A DNA stretch of 6,267 nt, taken from assembly GCA_014383605.1 (NCBI GenBank), contig JACNHM010000491.1:1-6267 (forward strand). Direction: 5' to 3'. The stretch comes from Chloroflexota bacterium. Lineage in GTDB: Bacteria; Chloroflexota; Anaerolineae; UBA3071. Below the pieces are notes generated by a model, which worked only from the letters and a program-made list of their open reading frames with translations, searched no databases and was not told the origin of the DNA. Position numbers and translations under genes: made by a program. This document shows positions 5,483 to 6,267 of this stretch, in pieces; positions within the stretch are counted from its first letter, which is position 1, and each line of letters begins with the position of its first letter.

Positions 5483-6267
5483 GGGACCACGCATGTCGCC
5501 ATCTCCACCCCCTCCCCAGCCCTCCCCCTGCGAGGGAGAGGGAGCCAGCTCTCGACGCACGGATAGTTCTTGGACGACCTGGGCGTAGCGTTCGCGGCTG
5601 AGGGGGTAGAGTATAGCAAAAAGGATGCCAAAGGACAAAAACAGGGCCGGAACGGGGCCGATGGCTATGCGAATGCCGAGCAGGGCACTGGCAGGCTGCT
5701 GCGGTGCGTTGGGCACGTAGCCGGTCACCTCCAGCAGCAGGAGCACCAGGGGGATGGCCAGGGAGGAGGTGATCTTCTCCATCAGCGTGACCAGGCTGTA
5801 GAACATGCCCTCGTGGCGCTCACCGGTCTGCAGCTCGCCCCATTCGATGGCGTCGGGGATGATGGCCCAGGGCAGGACGTGGGCGGCGGCGACGCCGATG
5901 CCGGCCAGCACGCAGAGGGTCAGGATGAGGCCCAGGCCGGAGGCGGCGTTGAGGGTGATGAGCACGATCTGCACGACGGCCCAGAAGGCCACGCCGGCGA
6001 CGTAGGCCCAGCGCTTGCTCCAGCGGCGGGAGGCCCATTGCCAGAAGGGCAACACCACAATGGCGGTGACGAAGATGGCGGCCATGAGCAGGTCGCTCTG
6101 CGCTTCCCGCTGCACGATATACTTCAGGAAGAAGAGCAGGGTGGCCTGGACGACGTTCATGGAGACCCAGGTGCACAGGTAGATGACCAGGCTGAAGACG
6201 AAGGGGCGGTTACGGAGCGCAGCCCGCAGCGACTGCAGGAGGGCTGGCTGTTCGAGGGCCATGTAGT
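5477..6267 (-). CDS. GPH-family (MFS_2) sugar-cation symporter, C-terminal part
   Basis: The frame is open to the window edge, so the N-terminal half (about TM1-6) is missing; the ATG at 6262 is most likely internal. The visible 262 or so residues match the second half of glycoside-pentoside-hexuronide symporters, inner-membrane carriers of sugars or related solutes with H+ or Na+. Counting from the ATG, hydrophobic segments are near 21-48, 58-75, 86-105, 109-133, 160-180 and 197-220. The loop IIPDAIEWGELQTGERHEGMFYSLVTLMEKITSSLA (134-169) is the diagnostic D-x-x-x-(Y/E)-x-E-x-x-T-G-x-R-x-E-G block. The natural end is probably near RERYAQVVQELSVRRE (to 238). The last 22 residues (APSPSQGEGWGGGGDGDM...) come from a palindromic repeat, and the TGA stop lies in the CAATTGA at the edge of the 53-bp array. 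Confidence 0.9.
   Translation of the reverse strand, partial: YMALEQPALLQSLRAALRNRPFVFSLVIYLCTWVSMNVVQATLLFFLKYIVQREAQSDLLMAAIFVTAIVVLPFWQWASRRWSKRWAYVAGVAFWAVVQIVLITLNAASGLGLILTLCVLAGIGVAAAHVLPWAIIPDAIEWGELQTGERHEGMFYSLVTLMEKITSSLAIPLVLLLLEVTGYVPNAPQQPASALLGIRIAIGPVPALFLSFGILFAILYPLSRERYAQVVQELSVRRELAPSPSQGEGWGGGGDGDMRGPN
5498..5548 (-). repeat. palindromic low-complexity repeat forming the symporter C-terminus
   Basis: CCCTCCCCCT (5520-5529) and AGGGAGAGGG (5533-5542) form a 10-base stem with one mismatch around GCG, beside a run of CCACCCCCTCCCCAG. On the coding strand this reads as SPSQGEGWGGGG at the end of the symporter. Peptides of the PSPSQGEGWGG kind are, from memory, typical of a C/G-rich dispersed palindrome that often sits between genes and invades gene ends. 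There is no T-run, so it does not look like an intrinsic terminator. Confidence 0.65.

Noticed and set aside
5520..5542. Intrinsic terminator of the symporter gene
   Set aside because: The hairpin lies inside the coding frame and is not followed by a T-run on either strand.
3982..5601. Plus-strand open frame of 539 residues
   Set aside because: It is antisense to the GNAT gene and then runs through the 53-bp array, where it cycles through the three phases of the same repeat. It has no family resemblance, and the GNAT frame has a strong ribosome binding site and clear motifs.

Overview
The window is GC-rich, and every convincing gene lies on the minus strand, so transcription runs from high to low coordinates. 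In transcription order the genes are: the C-terminal part of a GPH/MFS_2-type sugar-cation symporter (5477-6267, cut by the window edge); a GNAT-fold protein of the YghO-like type (4030-5160); a ParB-like protein fused to two universal stress (USP) domains (2169-3917); a DHA3/EntS-like major facilitator exporter whose frame is broken near 1845 (864-2158); and a small SAM-dependent methyltransferase resembling TylM1/DesVI sugar N,N-dimethyltransferases (125-835). The last three are closely spaced, with gaps of 10 and 28 bases, and look like one transcription unit. The larger gaps before the GNAT gene and the ParB/USP gene are filled with tandem repeats.

The organism cannot be fixed from this window. 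The ParB-USP fusion, the GPH and DHA3 transporters, the high GC and the heavy load of short palindromic and tandem repeats suggest an uncultured Chloroflexota (Anaerolineae-like) genome; this is inference. The broken frame and the perfect tandem array are also what a draft metagenome assembly could give.

The most striking content is repetitive DNA. Between the symporter and the GNAT gene there are four perfect copies of a 53-bp unit plus a degenerate tail (5221-5482), and then five degenerate 8-bp units (5173-5212) ending just upstream of the GNAT ribosome binding site. Between the GNAT and ParB/USP genes lie ten in-phase heptamers of ATGCGTG type (3943-4012). Repeat-like DNA also enters coding sequence three times: a palindrome read as VGAGLAPAQ inside the first USP domain, about 60 bp in frame inside the MFS exporter, and a palindromic low-complexity tail that forms the C-terminus of the symporter.

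No defence system, CRISPR array, RNA gene or complete transposon is visible. The genes suggest transport, small-molecule modification and stress sensing, but no single pathway can be assigned. The long plus-strand open frames are antisense shadows of the GC-rich minus-strand genes.
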